14,068 nt of DNA from assembly GCA_036825435.1 (NCBI GenBank), contig DAISYG010000059.1, positions 1 to 14,068 of the forward strand, written 5' to 3'. The position numbers and the translations under genes are program-made. This stretch comes from UBA931 sp036825435 (GTDB lineage Bacteria; Pseudomonadota; Gammaproteobacteria; Burkholderiales; Casimicrobiaceae). Shown here in pieces: positions 7,830-14,068 of this stretch. Every line of letters starts with the position of its first letter. The first letter of the stretch is position 1. The notes below the pieces were generated by a model. The model saw only the letters and a list, made by a program, of their open reading frames with translations, had not been told where the DNA came from and ran no database searches.

Positions 7830-9083
7830 TCAGGTACGATATTCCGCATTGATGGTCACATACTCGTGCGACAAGTCACAGGTCCATACCGTCGCTTTGA
7901 CCTTATGGTTAGGCTCATGCCCGAGGTCAATACGCACATGGATTTCTTCTTCTGCCATCACGCGCTGCCCATCTTCTTCGCGATAAGATGCAGCTCGTCC
8001 GCCTTTATCGACCACCAGCGCATCGCCCAGCCACAATGAAACGCGCCCGGTATCATAAGCTTCCGGCATCGCATTGCCGATAGCGCAAATAATACGTCCG
8101 AGGTTGGGATCGGATGCAAAAAATGCGGTTTTCACCAGCGGCGAATGCGCCACCGAAAACGCGACGCGGCGACAGACTTCGTAATTCACTCCTTCAACAT
8201 CAACCGTGATGAATTTGCTCGCACCTTCGCCATCGCGCACGATCGCCTGCGCCAGCGAAGTCGCTACATCAAGCAAACCTTTTTTCAAATCAATCAGCCG
8301 TGGATCGTGCATGTTTTTGAAGGGCGGCACCTTGGCCTGCCCGGTCGCCATCGCGATCAGCGTGTCGTTGGTCGATGTATCACCATCAATGGTAATGGAA
8401 TTGAACGAATGCGCGACAATCTCACGCCAAATCGACTGCCAGACCTCCGCCGCAATCGGAACATCGCAGGCAATGAACACCAGCAACGTTGCCATGTTGG
8501 GGTGAATCATCCCCGAACCTTTGGCAATGCCTGTGATCGTGACTGATTCGCCGTCAACGATAATTTGTTTCGATATGGCCTTATGCACAGTGTCCGTCGT
8601 CATGATCGCCTGTGCAGCGACCACCCACGCTTCACCAGAAGTATCGCGATTGCTGACCGCGTTCGGCAATGCAGCAATCAATCGTTTCAACGGTAGCGGC
8701 TCCATGATCACGCCGGTCGAACACACCATGATTTCATCCGGCGAGCACAACAGCAATTTTGCTGCCTCTTCGCAGGTCTGCCGGGCGTGCGCGATCCCTT
8801 CTGCACCTGTTCCGGCATTGGCATTGCCTGCGTTGACGACGATTCCGCGCAAGCTCTTTTCCTGCTGATGCTGTGCGATCAAGTATTCCTTGCTGACGAT
8901 CACCGGCGCGGCACAGAAGCGGTTCTGAGTGAAAACAGCCGCCGCCACCGCGCCCGGATCGCAATCAATCAACAGTAAATCGTTGCGTGACCAGTTTTTG
9001 ATGCGCGCTGCGGCAACACCCAAACGTATGCCCGCAACAGGCAAAATCATATTGGCGGAAGCAGGTTGGTAGCGAACAGGCAT
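7830..9083 (-). CDS. argJ: Bifunctional glutamate N-acetyltransferase / ornithine acetyltransferase, 417 aa
   Basis: ArgJ moves the acetyl group from N-acetylornithine to glutamate in the cyclic arginine pathway; bifunctional forms also acetylate glutamate with acetyl-CoA. The protein cuts itself into alpha and beta chains before a threonine. Here the motif is HPNMATLL, with T199 as the expected nucleophile. Other family signatures: NAGNANAGTG (84-93), STGVI (122-126), TTDT (162-165), KGSGMIHP (188-195) and a C-terminal NAEYR. At 417 aa it is close to the usual length of about 405. The start is ATG at 9083, with AGGAG 8 nt upstream. The frame stays open for 54 codons further up, but that stretch has no ArgJ-like sequence. 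It is the first gene of a three-gene operon. Mono- or bifunctionality cannot be read from sequence alone. Confidence 0.95.
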   Translation of the reverse strand: MPVRYQPASANMILPVAGIRLGVAAARIKNWSRNDLLLIDCDPGAVAAAVFTQNRFCAAPVIVSKEYLIAQHQQEKSLRGIVVNAGNANAGTGAEGIAHARQTCEEAAKLLLCSPDEIMVCSTGVIMEPLPLKRLIAALPNAVSNRDTSGEAWVVAAQAIMTTDTVHKAISKQIIVDGESVTITGIAKGSGMIHPNMATLLVFIACDVPIAAEVWQSIWREIVAHSFNSITIDGDTSTNDTLIAMATGQAKVPPFKNMHDPRLIDLKKGLLDVATSLAQAIVRDGEGASKFITVDVEGVNYEVCRRVAFSVAHSPLVKTAFFASDPNLGRIICAIGNAMPEAYDTGRVSLWLGDALVVDKGGRAASYREEDGQRVMAEEEIHVRIDLGHEPNHKVKATVWTCDLSHEYVTINAEYRT

Positions 9084-9091
9084 AGTCTCAT

Positions 9092-9096
9092 CTCCT
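9092..9096 (-). promoter_or_regulatory. Shine-Dalgarno that decides the argJ start
   Basis: AGGAG on the minus strand, 8 nt before ATG 9083. It favours this start over upstream in-frame ATGs reaching 9245. Confidence 0.75.
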
Positions 9097-9144
9097 GAAA
9101 AAATACGCGAAATAACAGTTGACCACGAAAGGTCAGCGATAGAA

Positions 9145-9150
9145 AGCATA
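9145..9150 (-). promoter_or_regulatory. Possible extended -10 box for argJ
   Basis: On the minus strand TGA-TATGCT has the TGn extended -10 form and would start RNA near 9138, about 55 nt before argJ. The -35 position is weak (ACAAAG at 17 nt). A promoter must lie somewhere in 9084-9305, because a strong terminator precedes this gap. The remainder of the gap holds nothing I recognise. Confidence 0.3.
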
Positions 9151-9305
9151 TCACTTTCCCGCCAGATCTTTGTTATTTTCTTGGCGGCACGATGCGCTTC
9201 ATCGTTTGAATGTTGCTTGAACCGTGAACAAGCAAAGATCATCATCTTGCTCGGCTTTGTAAAGTAACGTTTAAAAACACGATGGTAGGCTACGCCAGAA
9301 AAGCG

Positions 9306-9333
9306 AAAAGCCGCAGCTCTCTCTGCGGCTTTT
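9306..9333 (-). terminator. Rho-independent terminator of secA
   Basis: A perfect 11-bp stem, AAAAGCCGCAG paired with CTGCGGCTTTT, around a 6-base loop, 37 nt after the secA stop. The minus-strand tail reads CTTTTCGCTTTT. The A-run opposite the T-run means it may also work on the plus strand. Confidence 0.85.
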
Positions 9334-9370
9334 CACATGGTCATTGATGTGTAAAAACTACTTAAGGCAA

Positions 9371-12079
9371 CTAACTGAGCTTGCCATGACAATGTTTATA
9401 TTTTTTCCCCGACCCGCAAGGACAAGGGTCATTGCGACCAACTTTCTCGCCAACGCGCGCATAGGGAATCGCCGGACCTTTGTTGGCATCGCTCAATGCT
9501 TCATCGTAATCCGCGTGTTGGTAGCGAACGTTCGACACCGGCGGCTGTTGCTCCACAGGTTCACTCTCCTCCGGTTTGCGCACTTGAACCGTCAAAAGAA
9601 TGCGCACTACTTCGTGCTTGATGCGGTCAAGCATCGCCGAGAATAGCTCAAACGCCTCACGCTTGTATTCCTGTTTCGGATTTTTCTGAGCATAGCCACG
9701 CAAGCCGATGCCCTGACGCAGATGGTCAAGCGCCGCCAGATGTTCACGCCAGAATTGATCAATCATTGTCAACATCAAGCTGCGTTCAAACTGTCGTATC
9801 ACCGGCTCGCCCACTTCGTCGGTGTGTGCATGCCATTTTGCCCGTGCAATCGTTGTCAGATGATCTGCCAATGCTTCCGCATCACGATTATTATCTTCGC
9901 CCATCCACTGCGCAACCGGCTCCGCTATTTTGTACTCGGATTGCAGCGCCGCCTCCAACGCAGGCAAGTCCCATTGTTCCTCCACCGAATTCGGCGGCAA
10001 ATAGCGATCCACCATCACCTGCATTTCATTGGCGATCATGCTATCGACAGTTTCCGAAATGTCTTCCGACTCCAGAAGTTCATTGCGCTGCGCGTAAATC
10101 ACACGACGTTGATCGTTCGCCACGTCATCGTATTCGAGCAATTGTTTGCGAATATCAAAGTTGCGGACTTCGACGCGATGTTGCGCTTTTTCGATCGAAC
10201 GGTTGATCATCGAGTGTTCAATCGGTTCGCCTTCCGGCATTTTCAGCCGTTGCATGATATTGCCCAAGCGCTCGCCGCCAAAAATACGCAGCAGCGGATC
10301 CTCCAGCGACAGATAAAAGCGAGAAGAACCCGGGTCGCCCTGACGTCCCGAACGTCCGCGTAATTGATTATCAATGCGACGCGATTCGTGTCGTTCGGTG
10401 CCAATAATATGCAAGCCGCCCGCCGCAACCACTTTTTCATGACGATCCTGCCATGCTGCGCGCTCCTTTTCCATCGCCCTCTCTTTTTCGCTTTCACTCA
10501 GACTTTCATCTTCGCGAATCTTCAAAAGAATCGGTTCGATCGCGCCGCCAAGCACAATATCGGTTCCACGACCCGCCATGTTGGTGGCAATGGTGATGAC
10601 TTTTTCGCGCCCCGCTTGCGCGACGATTTCCGCTTCACGTTCATGATGTTTGGCGTTCAATACCTGATGCGGCAATTTTTCTTTGGTCAAAAAATGAGAA
10701 AGATGCTCGGAGCTTTCGATGGATGTCGTGCCCACCAACACCGGTTGACCGCGTTGATAACAATCACGAATATCGTCGAGGATTGCCTGCGTTTTTTCTT
10801 TGAAGGTGCGATAGACAAGATCGTTCATGTCCTTGCGAACCATCGGCAAATTGGGTGGGATCACCACCGTTTCCAGACCATAAATCTGCTGAAATTCGAA
10901 CGCTTCCGTATCCGCTGTACCCGTCATTCCCGCCAGTTTCTGATACATGCGAAAATAATTCTGGAATGTGATCGACGCCAGCGTTTGGTTTTCACGTTGG
11001 ATCGGCACACCTTCCTTGGCTTCGACTGCCTGATGCAAGCCTTCCGACCAACGCCGTCCCGGCATCAGGCGCCCCGTGAATTCATCAACAATAATAACTT
11101 CGCCGTTCTGCACCACATACTGTTGGTCACGATGATAAAGCGCGTGTGCACGCAAAGCGGCGTTCAGATGGTACACCAGTGAAATATGGTTGCTGTCGTA
11201 CAAACTTCCACCCTCAGGAATCAAACCCGCTTCGACCAATAATTGCTCGGCGTGCTCGTGTCCTTCTTCGGAAAGCAAAACCTGACGCGCTTTTTCATCC
11301 ACCCAATAATCGCCCGCACCTTTTTCTTCCTGCTGCGGAACAAGCTTGGGTGCAACCACGTCAAGCTGATAATACATATCGATGTTGTCATCGGCCTGCC
11401 CGGAAATAATCAGCGGCGTCCGCGCTTCGTCGATCAGAATCGAGTCCACTTCGTCCACGACTGCGAAGTTCAATGGGCGCTGCACGCGACTCTCTGCCGT
11501 CATCTCCATGTTGTCACGCAGAAAATCGAAACCGAATTCATTATTGGTTCCGTAGGTAATATCTGCAGCGTAAGCAGCTTGTTTATCGTCGTGTGTCATC
11601 TGTGACAGATTGACGCCCACTTCCAGCCCAAGGAAGCGATAGATTCTGCCCATCCACTCCGCATCACGCTTGGCCAAGTAGTCGTTTACCGTCACCACAT
11701 GCACGCCTTTGCCGGACAGCGCGTTGAGATAAACCGGCAGCGTCGCCACCAATGTTTTACCTTCACCGGTTCTCATTTCGGCGATTTTACCTTGGTGCAA
11801 AACCATACCGCCGATCAACTGCACGTCAAAGTGCCGCATGTCGAGCACACGCTTGCCTGCCTCGCGGGCAACGGCAAACGCTTCAGGCAATAAATCATCA
11901 AGCGCTTCACCCTTCGCATAGCGCTGTTTGAATTCTTCGGTTTTCGCGCGCAGCTCTTCGTCGGACAATGCGGAAATTGTCGCTTCCAGCGCGTTGATTT
12001 GGTTTACGGCTTTCTGGTATTTTTTCAGTAAACGCTGGTTGCGGCTACCAAAAATACGGGTAAGAAAATTTTCGAACAT
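9371..12079 (-). CDS. secA: Preprotein translocase ATPase SecA, 902 aa
   Basis: SecA drives secretory preproteins through SecYEG using ATP at the inner membrane. Domains in order: nucleotide-binding fold 1 with Walker A MRTGEGKTL (102-110) and DEVDS (209-213); the preprotein-binding region; fold 2 with GTTSIESSE (450-458), TNMAGRGTDI (499-508) and QLRGRSGRQGDPG (572-584); the helical scaffold and wing; a variable linker; and the C-terminal zinc motif CPCGSGKKYKHCH (C886, C888, C897, H898), which binds SecB and phospholipids. 902 aa matches E. coli SecA (901). The start ATG has only a weak GGA upstream and lies 24 nt after a terminator-like hairpin, so there is little room for a private promoter. 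It is preceded by an M23 peptidase gene instead of secM. Confidence 0.98.
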   Translation of the reverse strand: MFENFLTRIFGSRNQRLLKKYQKAVNQINALEATISALSDEELRAKTEEFKQRYAKGEALDDLLPEAFAVAREAGKRVLDMRHFDVQLIGGMVLHQGKIAEMRTGEGKTLVATLPVYLNALSGKGVHVVTVNDYLAKRDAEWMGRIYRFLGLEVGVNLSQMTHDDKQAAYAADITYGTNNEFGFDFLRDNMEMTAESRVQRPLNFAVVDEVDSILIDEARTPLIISGQADDNIDMYYQLDVVAPKLVPQQEEKGAGDYWVDEKARQVLLSEEGHEHAEQLLVEAGLIPEGGSLYDSNHISLVYHLNAALRAHALYHRDQQYVVQNGEVIIVDEFTGRLMPGRRWSEGLHQAVEAKEGVPIQRENQTLASITFQNYFRMYQKLAGMTGTADTEAFEFQQIYGLETVVIPPNLPMVRKDMNDLVYRTFKEKTQAILDDIRDCYQRGQPVLVGTTSIESSEHLSHFLTKEKLPHQVLNAKHHEREAEIVAQAGREKVITIATNMAGRGTDIVLGGAIEPILLKIREDESLSESEKERAMEKERAAWQDRHEKVVAAGGLHIIGTERHESRRIDNQLRGRSGRQGDPGSSRFYLSLEDPLLRIFGGERLGNIMQRLKMPEGEPIEHSMINRSIEKAQHRVEVRNFDIRKQLLEYDDVANDQRRVIYAQRNELLESEDISETVDSMIANEMQVMVDRYLPPNSVEEQWDLPALEAALQSEYKIAEPVAQWMGEDNNRDAEALADHLTTIARAKWHAHTDEVGEPVIRQFERSLMLTMIDQFWREHLAALDHLRQGIGLRGYAQKNPKQEYKREAFELFSAMLDRIKHEVVRILLTVQVRKPEESEPVEQQPPVSNVRYQHADYDEALSDANKGPAIPYARVGEKVGRNDPCPCGSGKKYKHCHGKLS

Positions 12080-12103
12080 CTGGTTCCAATACGCCTAAAA
12101 ATA

Positions 12104-12129
12104 AAAGGAGTGAGACGGCTCACTCCTTT
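12104..12129 (-). terminator. Terminator-like hairpin directly before secA
   Basis: A perfect 11-bp stem, AAAGGAGTGAG with CTCACTCCTTT, and a 4-base loop. On the minus strand it is followed by TTATTTTTAGG, a usable T-rich tail. It lies 39 nt after the M23 stop and 24 nt before secA. It could be a plain terminator of the M23 gene or an attenuator in a shared M23-secA transcript. The opposite strand also has a T-run (TGTTTTTTC). Confidence 0.75.
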
Positions 12130-12141
12130 GTGTTTTTTCAT

Positions 12142-12159
12142 GCCGCTCGTCTCAGCGGC
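12142..12159 (-). other. Second hairpin after the M23 stop, loop complementary to the secA-proximal hairpin
   Basis: GCCGCT pairs with AGCGGC around a 6-base loop, ten bases after the M23 stop. The plus-strand 7-mer CGTCTCA, at 12148-12154 across this loop and one stem base, is the exact complement of TGAGACG at 12111-12117 in the next hairpin. The two structures could therefore pair with each other. Confidence 0.55.
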
Positions 12160-12168
12160 GTTTGACGC

Positions 12169-13074
12169 TCAACTTGCTTTTTTGAGAAAGCGCGCCGGAT
12201 TCTGCGCGACGCCATTCAAACGAACCTCAAAATGCAAATGCGCTCCTGTTGACCGCCCTGTTGACCCGACCGTTGCGATCGCCTGACCGCTAACTACCAA
12301 GTCGCCTTCGTTGACCAGAAGCTCGGAATTATGCGCATAACGCGTCGTCAATCCGTTGCCGTGGTCAATCTCGACGATTTTACCATACTGCGGATGTTTG
12401 CTTGCGCGAATCACTTTGCCGCTCGCCGCCGCAACCACCGGCGTCCCCTTCGGCGCAGGGAAGTCAACACCTTCATGAAATGCCTTCATCCCCGAAAATG
12501 GGTCGATACGATAACCAAAATCTGATGACCGCCATTTCACTTCAACCGGTTGCAGTGAAGGCAGGAAGCGACGACTGACGGAATCCTCGACCAAAAGACC
12601 ATCAAAAATATGAAGATGATCGCTTTGCAGTGCAATTTTCTGCGAAAGGTTGTCAATCATTTCGCCCAGTTCTGCGGCATTGAACGGCTGCGCCATCACT
12701 TCCGCACCGCCTTGCGCCGCCTTGGGCATTTCTTCTTCACTCATCCCGACCGTCTTACTCAGTTGTTCGGACAACGCATCAAGACGCGCAGACTGTGCTT
12801 GCAGTTCGCCCAAACGCACTGCCATCGCGCTCAAGTGCCCCTGCAATTGTTCCTGTGCTCGGGCGGCTTCCTTGCGCTGATCGGCAAGCGCCAAATCCTG
12901 TAACCATGGCTGTTGGGTTGCTGACGCCCATTTCAGAAGAGCAAGGCTAGCGCCCAGCGATAAAGAAATGAATAAAATAGCAACAACACCGGCAATGATT
13001 GTTATCTGTTTCAAGCCGATGCGTGTCGTCCGCACCGTTCGCGACGTATCGCTGCTCACCAAAAGTATGTTCAA
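12169..13074 (-). CDS. M23-family murein endopeptidase, 301 aa
   Basis: Membrane-anchored peptidoglycan hydrolase of the LytM/M23 type. A short cytoplasmic N-terminus precedes one transmembrane helix at about 22-47. A Gln/Ala-rich coiled region (about 60-160) follows, then the M23 domain (about 180-296). The metal ligands are all present: H200 and D204 in HEGVD and H281 in HLH, with H279 and H248 (YAH) as the other active-site histidines. It should therefore be a real enzyme rather than an inactive EnvC/NlpD-like activator. The start is TTG at 13074, with AAGGA 7 nt upstream. The encoded MNILLVS opening resembles homologues as I know them. Such a gene commonly precedes secA in betaproteobacteria (recalled). 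It diverges from dciA. Confidence 0.92.
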   Translation of the reverse strand: MNILLVSSDTSRTVRTTRIGLKQITIIAGVVAILFISLSLGASLALLKWASATQQPWLQDLALADQRKEAARAQEQLQGHLSAMAVRLGELQAQSARLDALSEQLSKTVGMSEEEMPKAAQGGAEVMAQPFNAAELGEMIDNLSQKIALQSDHLHIFDGLLVEDSVSRRFLPSLQPVEVKWRSSDFGYRIDPFSGMKAFHEGVDFPAPKGTPVVAAASGKVIRASKHPQYGKIVEIDHGNGLTTRYAHNSELLVNEGDLVVSGQAIATVGSTGRSTGAHLHFEVRLNGVAQNPARFLKKAS

Positions 13075-13118
13075 AGGAGTATCCTTAATACGGTTCCACT
13101 TCCGAACAGCAACATCTT
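13075..13118. promoter_or_regulatory. 44-bp divergent gap between the M23 gene and dciA
   Basis: Both genes must be expressed from this gap or from promoters reaching into the neighbouring coding sequence. On the minus strand TTGCTG and TATTAA are 16 nt apart but would place the RNA start on the ribosome binding site, so I do not accept them as a promoter. No clear plus-strand promoter is visible. Confidence 0.35.
13082..13086 (-). promoter_or_regulatory. Shine-Dalgarno that supports the TTG start of the M23 gene
   Basis: AAGGA on the minus strand, 7 nt before TTG 13074. A GTG five codons downstream has no ribosome binding site. Confidence 0.55.
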
Positions 13119-13553
13119 ATGGCTTCACCCGATACCATCAAACGCATCAGCGACGTACTCGAGCACGAAACACAACTCGCCGCGTGGCTGCGACGCCACC
13201 AATTGGAAACCATGCTGACCGGAAAAATTCGCTCATTGCTCCCAAAACTTGTCGCTACACAGACTCGCGTTGTTGATATGCGAGGTGGGCAACTCAAGCT
13301 TTCTGTTTCCTCTGGCGCGGTTGCTACCGCCGTAAAACAATACACGCCAGAGATCCTGCAATTCCTGTCTCAACAAGGCTACGAATTTAATGCAGTTTTC
13401 GTTTCTGTGCAACCCATTCAACACAAAAAAATCACTGAAAAATCGAGCGTGCCGCGAACGCCACCACCAGTATCCGCACTTCGTGACTTCGAAGCCACTC
13501 TTCCCGATGGAAAATTGAAAAATGCGTTGCAGCGTCTGATCAAAAACTGTTGA
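13119..13553 (+). CDS. dciA: DUF721 / DciA-like protein, 144 aa
   Basis: Small DUF721-domain protein. In bacteria without DnaC/DnaI-type loaders, the DciA family helps load or manage the replicative helicase DnaB. The N-terminal half (about 20-100) has the expected pattern: a helical LAAWLRRHQL segment, then LLPKLVATQTRVVDMRGGQL and LKLSVSSGAVATAVKQYTPE, leading to alternating strands. The C-terminal part (about 103-144) is Lys/Ser/Pro-rich and ends in a short helix (LKNALQRLIK). The start ATG at 13119 has no clear Shine-Dalgarno. It is the only well-supported plus-strand gene. The DUF721 assignment rests on length, the N-terminal pattern and the divergent M23-secA neighbourhood; the helicase role is carried over from family knowledge. 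Confidence 0.75.
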   Translation: MASPDTIKRISDVLEHETQLAAWLRRHQLETMLTGKIRSLLPKLVATQTRVVDMRGGQLKLSVSSGAVATAVKQYTPEILQFLSQQGYEFNAVFVSVQPIQHKKITEKSSVPRTPPPVSALRDFEATLPDGKLKNALQRLIKNC

Positions 13554-13860
13554 AGACCCTCTGCATCTTCCCTCTGCCAATGTATTATTACGACATTCGC
13601 TCTGCTACTCCATTACCAATATTCATATTAAAAGCTTATTTCATGTGATGCGCCTGTACAGGTGACGAAGCCGCGCTTTCCCTTCGGCAAACATCCAAAA
13701 CCAATATTGGATATATATCAAACTGCCATTTTATTTGGCGCTTGTCGTAGCTCATTGACATGCTCTTGAAATACCCTGCGCTCGGCATCAATGTTCGCTG
13801 ATTTTTAATGTCAATCATGACAGCATGGAAAATTCAGGCTTTTGTTACGCGAAAAATGAC
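13554..13860. other. Intergenic stretch without a supported gene
   Basis: No ORF here has both length and a ribosome binding site. Short palindromes are present: CCTGTACAGG at 13653-13662, CCAATATTGG at 13701-13710, and TGTCA-ATCA-TGACA at 13809-13822. No terminator is evident just after dciA. Base composition is more AT-rich than in the coding regions. It could be a decayed gene or regulatory DNA; I cannot tell. Confidence 0.5.
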
Positions 13861-13885
13861 CTTTTGTTTATCAAAACACTAAGTT

Positions 13886-13899
13886 TTGATGTAAATCAA
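13886..13899. promoter_or_regulatory. Perfect FNR/Anr-type binding site
   Basis: TTGATGTAAATCAA matches the FNR consensus TTGAT-N4-ATCAA at all ten defined positions. FNR-type regulators bind this palindrome under low oxygen. It also shares its left half with a longer inverted repeat, ATCAAAAC and GTTTTGAT with 5 bases between, at 13870-13890. Confidence 0.65.
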
Positions 13900-13905
13900 C
13901 TTTGT

Positions 13906-13919
13906 TTGATGAAGACAAA
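13906..13919. promoter_or_regulatory. Degenerate second FNR/CRP-type site
   Basis: TTGATGAAGACAAA keeps a perfect left half and three of five right-half bases. Its centre is exactly 20 bp, about two helical turns, from the perfect site, so both would face the same side of the DNA. Confidence 0.4.
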
Positions 13920-13942
13920 TTTTTTTCTGTCACTTTGTACCG

Positions 13943-13948
13943 TAAAAT
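13943..13948 (+). promoter_or_regulatory. Possible -10 box of an FNR-controlled promoter
   Basis: TAAAAT matches five of six bases of the -10 consensus. RNA would start near 13954-13955, putting the two sites near -42 and -62, the two usual activator positions. There is no good -35, as expected for an activator-dependent promoter. Confidence 0.4.
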
Positions 13949-13958
13949 GACCACACTC

Positions 13959-14018
13959 ATGCGTTTTTACGCATATATGAATATCACATATGAATACACT
14001 TTTGCACTCAATGAATGA
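13959..14018 (+). other. 19-codon aromatic-rich ORF, possible leader peptide
   Basis: ATG to TGA gives MRFYAYMNITYEYTFALNE: four Tyr and two Phe among 19 residues. It starts 4-5 nt after the inferred RNA start, so it would be almost leaderless with no Shine-Dalgarno, and it ends 4 nt before a perfect GC hairpin. The layout recalls an attenuation leader, but translation is unproven and chance is a real alternative. Confidence 0.2.
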
Positions 14019-14022
14019 ACAA

Positions 14023-14042
14023 CCCCGCCCCAAGGGGCGGGG
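14023..14042. terminator. Perfect 9-bp GC hairpin at the window edge
   Basis: CCCCGCCCC pairs with GGGGCGGGG around AA. Neither side has a long T-run; the minus side reads TTGTTCATTC. A minus-strand frame from the window edge ends at TAG 14049-14047, five bases before the stem, so this may terminate a gene lying to the right. Similar GC hairpins also mark the right ends of IS200/IS605-type elements. Confidence 0.5.
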
Positions 14043-14068
14043 TATCCTAAAGCAGCGTAAGTTGATAG

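Noticed and set aside
9084..9245. N-terminally extended ArgJ (471 aa)
   Set aside because: The extension lacks ArgJ sequence, and a good Shine-Dalgarno precedes ATG 9083.
10364..11182. A 272-codon plus-strand ORF opposite secA
   Set aside because: It lies wholly within secA, whose protein is unmistakable, has no recognisable domain, and its Phe/Arg/His-rich composition is typical of an antisense shadow.
13580..13648. A 22-codon plus-strand ORF just after dciA
   Set aside because: There is no ribosome binding site and nothing else marks it as coding.
13636..13818. A 60-codon minus-strand ORF in the right intergenic region
   Set aside because: There is no Shine-Dalgarno, no recognisable domain and no supporting neighbour; length alone is within chance.
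1..14068. CRISPR array, tRNA, rRNA, phage or complete insertion sequence
   Set aside because: I saw no regularly spaced repeats, no cloverleaf or rRNA sequence, and no transposase or phage gene within the window.

Overview
This window looks like chromosome from a proteobacterium, most likely a betaproteobacterium. The evidence is gene content and order. Reading leftward from about 13.5 kb there is a DUF721/DciA-type gene, divergent from a block of M23 peptidase, secA, argJ, a DUF815-type AAA+ ATPase and mutT. I recall this order from betaproteobacterial genomes (inference; no search was run). SecA carries the C-terminal zinc motif and ArgJ is the bifunctional type. Base composition is mid-range. 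I see no rRNA, tRNA, CRISPR array, complete insertion sequence or phage gene. Every well-supported gene except dciA is on the minus strand.

Right part (6.5-13.6 kb), housekeeping. dciA (plus) and an M23 endopeptidase (minus) diverge from a 44-bp gap. The M23 gene is followed by two hairpins, and secA starts 24 nt after the second one. secA ends at a strong hairpin terminator. argJ, the ATPase and mutT then form a tight operon: a 4-nt gap, then a 4-nt ATGA overlap. Together they cover protein export, cell-wall trimming, arginine biosynthesis and clean-up of oxidised nucleotides.

Left part (0-6.5 kb), envelope and accessory. Two lemA-M48 cassettes stand head to tail. Each encodes a single-span LemA protein followed by a roughly 600-residue membrane zinc protease with a long helical C-terminal domain. 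The cassettes are clear paralogues, but the first differs in its active-site filler residue (HEFSH against HEFGH), its LemA C-terminal motif and its start codon. They lead into a class I SAM-dependent methyltransferase and a small secreted protein I do not recognise, which ends at a probable terminator.

Far right (13.55-14.07 kb). About 500 bp hold no convincing gene. They do contain a perfect FNR/Anr-type palindrome, a weaker second site 20 bp away, and a -10-like hexamer at a distance that suits both. A 19-codon aromatic-rich ORF and a perfect 9-bp GC hairpin follow. This is the most interesting non-coding stretch. The hairpin may also be the 3' end of a minus-strand gene or mobile element lying beyond the window.

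Three of the eleven genes (methyltransferase, second M48 protease, M23 peptidase) appear to start with TTG, each behind a plausible Shine-Dalgarno sequence.
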